NCBI GenBank assembly: GCA_025529335.1
Contig: JAMYHX010000554.1
Span: forward strand, 1 to 25,948
Length of the DNA: 25,948 bases
Source of the DNA: Rhizopus sp. PT2906
Taxonomy: Eukaryota > Mucoromycota > Mucoromycetes > Mucorales > Rhizopodaceae
Reading direction: 5' to 3'
The notes beneath the pieces were generated by a model. That model worked only from the letters and a program-made list of their open reading frames with translations. It was not told where the DNA came from and did not search any database. Positions 22,294 through 25,948 of the stretch are shown here, piece after piece (within the stretch, counting starts at the first letter, position 1; every line of letters starts with the position of its first letter). The translations under genes were made by a program, and so were the position numbers.

Positions 22294-23430
22294 TTAATTA
22301 AAGAAAATATGCAGTATCTCCAAAGAGACAATATTTATTGTATAGTATTTCCATTTTAAATTGTTGTTTTCTGCATCAGGTAATGAGAATCGTAGCTGTG
22401 TCTGTCGATTTGCTGTGGGATCCTGATTCGTGTTTTTTTGTTTGGTATTATCAATGTGTCGTAAGGCATCCGTTAACGAAGTCAGGTTGTTGTCTTGACA
22501 CCAGTGGCCAATGATTTATCCAACTTGGACAAGATCACTCGGTCCGCATAGAAATAGTGATAAACGACTTGCAAAGTATCGAGTGAAAATATATTGGATA
22601 GTAGGTAAACAGAGGAGGTAGAAGCTTCACGAAACTCTGTACAAAAAGGCTGAATTGAACTAAGTAGATTGACTGGCAAGTAAGAAACGAGGAAAGGAAA
22701 TGAAAGTATGATATTATTTGATGAAATAAATTGACAGTGACATCAGTGCAGATCTGTTCATGTAGCATGCATATATCAGCAGTGTTGTTTTTATTATTAT
22801 GGATGCCTACACCAGCCTGACTCTTACAGGAAGACTGAATCACTTGCATAATTACAATACCTCTTGTGCCAACCTTTCTATACTTTGGCAAACGAAAAGT
22901 AATTCAGTGGGTCGCTTTCGTCTTGTATTGCTTGTTGCAATCAGTCTTTAAAGGCATAGTCTGATGGTAGACCTGATATTCTCATTTTGGATTCGGTTTT
23001 TGGCATAACATTTTGGAGTTCAAGCAAAGAAAAGGGAAAGGCAAACACTACATGCACCAGGAGCTAGATTAATCCTACGGACGCTACCTCTACCCATTAC
23101 CTATAATGTCCCCCAACAAAGCTTTTGAATGTTGGCCAATTTCTTGAAGTGATTTCTCTTTGATTATTACATGGTTGTCTACGTAAGGGACTAAAAGTAG
23201 GCAACTCTAAACGTTCAATGACTTCTTGTGACTTGAAGTTTATGCATCAAGTCTTTTTGCTTCTGGTCAGTTGTTCTAAGACGTTTTAGATATCCTTCCA
23301 GGCATGTAGCAAGATGTGAAGCTGTAGAACTCTTTTGTGAAAATTGGCGTCAACTTTAGTTGTCCTGAGCAAGACACCACTGTGCATACAATGAGGATGT
23401 CATTTGAGTGTACTTTAGTTTCGATTTAGC
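22294..23430 (-). pseudogene. Probable decayed minus-strand gene (several frames, internal stops)
   Basis: On the - strand protein-like fragments follow one another in the same direction but in changing frames. From 23349 to 23218 one reads KSSTASHLATCLEGYLKRLR and onward. From about 23246 to 23100 another frame carries EVIERLELPTFSPLRRQP and SRNWPTFKSFVGG. From 23063 to 22881 a frame reads LLELQNVMPKTESKMRISGL and QQAIQDESDPLNYFSFAKV, with a TGA at 22943-22941 and a TAG at 22880-22878. From 22679 to 22482 one reads FREASTSSVYLLSNIFSLDT and YFYADRVILSKLDK. It passes by a one-base shift near 22520 to a frame open to 22294 (GHWCQDNNLTSLTDALRHID). No arrangement of 46-65 nt introns repairs all breaks. 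I do not recognise the family. It could also be a real gene that I failed to splice, or assembly indels. Confidence 0.4.
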
Positions 23431-23460
23431 CTATTGGTTTTGTGCCTCATGTTTTCGCAT

Positions 23461-23780
23461 AAACTATCTCAACAATGACCCTTTTGGCCACTTTAACAGT
23501 CTTGGAAGAGGGTAATTCATTTATATACTTATTTTATTGCATTACAGTAACTTATGTGATATATTTACTACTTTCTTTCTTCTGTTTAAAAAAGGTACCA
23601 AAGGTCTCAAGACGACTTTTTGAGTATAATGAACTGCAAGCTTTTCCTGATCTGGATGTATTTGATCTCTGTGTAGCTACAAGCTTACTGGTTAAGAATA
23701 ACAGTCACGGCGAAGGTTTATCAAGGAGAAGCTATTTTTTTTTTCCTTTTTTTTTTTTTGTTTGACAGAAAAGCCCGTTG
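23461..23780 (+). other. 320-bp region before TYW1 with a protein-like open stretch and a strong acceptor
   Basis: The + strand is open from ATG 23475 to 23765. The part 23596-23715 looks coding (RRLFEYNELQAFPDLDVFDL, CVATSLLVKNNSHGE). A GT donor at 23716 and a long pyrimidine tract ending GACAG at 23768 would splice it to KPVDEQFFQ and a stop at 23798-23800, across the TYW1 start codon. It may be the end of a small upstream gene, part of a TYW1 leader, or a relic. No family was recognised. Confidence 0.3.
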
Positions 23781-25895
23781 ATGAGCAATTTTTTCAATAG
23801 CTTAATATACAACTTCTCCAACATTCTTTCTATTGGCCCTGAGCCACCAAGAGAAGGAGAGGAGCAATGTGGAACAGGCTGCTGCAAAGAACAACAGAGC
23901 AATAACGAAGGCTGTTGCCAAGGTAGTGGCAATAGCAACGGATGCTGTAAAGATAACAACCAAATCTTGGAAATCGAATCAGTCAAGATATTGTATTCTT
24001 CATTAACAGGCACTGCAAAGACGTTTGCTAATGAAGTGGAAGAAAAGCTCAAAAGCACAAAATTTGTCAAGATTCAAAAACTGGAAACCATGGATATTAC
24101 CGACTACGACAACGATAACCTGCTAAATGAAACTTCTGTCTGTATCTTTATCCTTGCTACTTATAACGTAGAAGGACCTTTGGACTGGTAAAACAAGAAA
24201 TAACAAAAAGACAAAACTAAATACTAATGCGTGATCTGTAGGTTCTCAAACTGGCTTCATGACCTTCGATACGATTTCCGAGTTGACAGAGACGCTCTAA
24301 AGAAACTGCGATACGCAGTATGTGGCTTGGGAGATTCTGCATATGGAGACGAATTTAATGTAGCCGCAGCCAATATTGACAAGTGGTTGGGAAGATTAGG
24401 CGCAACTCGCATTTATCCCTTGGGAGAGTGTGACAAGAACGCAGATCAAAAGGCACAATTTGATGTTTGGTCTAATGGATTTATTTCAGAACTTCAAGAT
24501 AAGCATACTTTGGAGTTTGCACCTACCAATATCGCATATCAATCAGATGATGACGATGAAGAGGCTGAAGAAGCAGAAGCCACTGGTTTAGAAGATGAAA
24601 TGGTTGATTTGGAAGATATGGGTAAAATGGCCACCAAGATTAAGGCAGCAAAGGCAAAACGTGCAGAAGAAGAAGAGGATTTTGAAGATAGTAAAGCAAA
24701 AGCAAAGAGAGCGATTGGTGAAGATGCCAAGAAGCAGGAAAAACCTCAGGCTCGTGAAATGGTGTCGCCCATGATTCTCAAGAACTTGACAAAGCAAGGT
24801 TATAAAGTGGTTGGATCCCATTCTGGTGTAAAGATCTGTCGTTGGACAAAATCTGCTCTGCGTGGAAGAGGTTTCTGTTATAAGCACGCATTTTACGGTA
24901 TTCAAAGTCACCTTTGTATGGAAACAACCCCTTCGCTTGCTTGTGCTAACAAATGTGTGTTTTGTTGGAGACATCACACAAACCCTGTGGGAACGACTTG
25001 GAGATGGAAAGTAGATGATCCCAAATTCATCTTGGACGGTGCCATGGAAAACCATTACAAGATGATCAAGCAACTTAAAGGTGTACCTGGTGTCAAGGCG
25101 GAACGTTTCCAAGAAGCTTTCACAATCCGTCACTGTGCCCTTTCGCTTGTAGGCGAACCCATCTTTTACCCTCATATCAACGATTTTGTAAACATGTTAC
25201 ACGAACGCAACATCTCCTCCTTCTTGGTCACCAACGCTCAATTTCCTGACAAAATTGCTGAAATGGTGCCTGTCACACAGCTTTATGTGAGTGTAGACGC
25301 TGCTACCAAGGAGTCATTAAAGAAGATCGATCGTCCTTTATTCAGAGACTTTTGGGAAAGATTCTTAAACTGCTTGGAACAATTGTCGCTGAAAGGTCAA
25401 CGTACGGTTTACCGTATGACCTTGGTCAAGGGCCACAACACAGAAGAGATTGATGGCTATGTTGAGCTCATCCGCCGTGGAAAGCCTTCATTCATTGAAG
25501 TCAAGGGCGTCACATACTGTGGATATAGTGGTGCAAGTGACTTGACGATGGCTAACGTACCCTTCCATGTGGAAGTGATTGATTTTTGTCGCAAGTTGGT
25601 TTCCAAACTGGATGGCGAATACGAAATTTCTGCTGAGCATGCACACTCTTGCTCACTCTTAATTGCCCACAAGAGTTTCAAGGTCAATGGTGAATGGTAT
25701 ACTCATATTGATTATCCTAAGTTCTTTGAGCTTGTCAAGAGCGGCAAACCATTTACTAGCTTAGACTATATGGCTAAAACACCCGAATGGGCTGTGTTTG
25801 GTCATGAAGCAGCAGGCTTTGACCCTGATGAAACCCGATTTTACAGAAAGAACAGAAAGAATGTGGAGCCACCAGTGATTAAGACTGAAGCATAA
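23781..25895 (+). CDS. TYW1: TYW1, tRNA 4-demethylwyosine synthase (flavodoxin + radical SAM)
   Basis: Two exons, 23781-24187 and 24242-25895, giving 686 residues. TYW1 converts N1-methylguanosine-37 of tRNA-Phe, with pyruvate, into the tricyclic 4-demethylwyosine, the second step of wybutosine synthesis; it acts at the cytosolic face of the ER in yeast. The N-terminus carries a cysteine-rich cluster (CGTGCC, GCC, GCC), as in yeast TYW1. An FMN-binding flavodoxin domain follows (KILYSSLTGTAKTFANEVEE, FILATYNVEGPLDW, CGLGDSAYGDEF), then an acidic/basic linker. The radical SAM core has CANKCVFC, placing the 4Fe-4S cysteines at 370, 374 and 377. Conserved blocks NLTKQGYKVVGSHSGVKICR, AERFQEAFTIRHCALSLVGE and EVKGVTYCGYSGASDLTM are intact. 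ATG 23781 is the first in-frame ATG after a strong acceptor at 23768, so a leader intron is possible. Confidence 0.96.
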
Positions 25896-25933
25896 TTCTT
25901 TAATTTTGATTTCGTACATGTACATATTTATTT

Positions 25934-25939
25934 ATTAAA
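25934..25939 (+). terminator. Poly(A) signal variant after TYW1
   Basis: ATTAAA lies about 40 bases past the TYW1 stop, in an A/T-rich stretch that runs to the window edge. The cleavage site itself is probably at or beyond the edge. Confidence 0.4.
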
Positions 25940-25948
25940 AAAAGTAAA

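Noticed and set aside
23218..23349. Assignment of the minus-strand relic to the tRNA deaminase Tad3 family
   Set aside because: A faint resemblance of the fragment with YLKRLR and the one with NWPTF to Tad3 blocks did not extend to the zinc-binding deaminase motifs, which are absent downstream.

Overview
This is a gene-dense nuclear segment of a fungus, most likely an early-diverging one of the Mucoromycota (Mucor/Rhizopus type). The reasons are eukaryotic housekeeping genes throughout, AT-rich spacers, AATAAA-type poly(A) signals close to stop codons, and 35 modelled introns that all fall between 46 and 65 nt. The taxon is inferred from overall character, not from a marker gene.

Left part, + strand: the C-terminal half of an importin-7/Nmd5-type nuclear import receptor (cut by the window edge); a large F-box/LRR protein spliced to a long tryptophan-containing disordered tail; the NatB auxiliary subunit Naa25/Mdm20 in 12 exons, one intron with a GC-AG boundary; and a tandem-PH protein of the Caf120/Skg3 family. 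That last gene converges on a minus-strand block: the PP2A B55 regulatory subunit (Cdc55 type, 8 exons), an Iml2/TTC39 TPR-like protein (8 exons) and ribosomal protein uL22 (RPL17, 4 exons).

Right part: divergent from uL22 is a MIT-like protein with a PPPY motif. Then come a poorly explained 1.7 kb holding a candidate 120-residue spliced membrane protein and a cluster of GCGACA repeats, the intronless CDS for ribosomal protein eL15, about 1.2 kb of what looks like a decayed minus-strand gene, and TYW1 (4-demethylwyosine synthase) to the right edge.

The genes do not form a pathway. Shared themes are translation and protein maturation (uL22, eL15, NatB, TYW1) and signalling or turnover (B55, F-box, PPxY/MIT), as expected of ordinary fungal gene order. 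Exon models were built by hand from splice consensus, frame continuity and remembered family sequence. The conserved genes are well supported; the small candidate gene and the relic are tentative. I found no convincing new multi-gene system.
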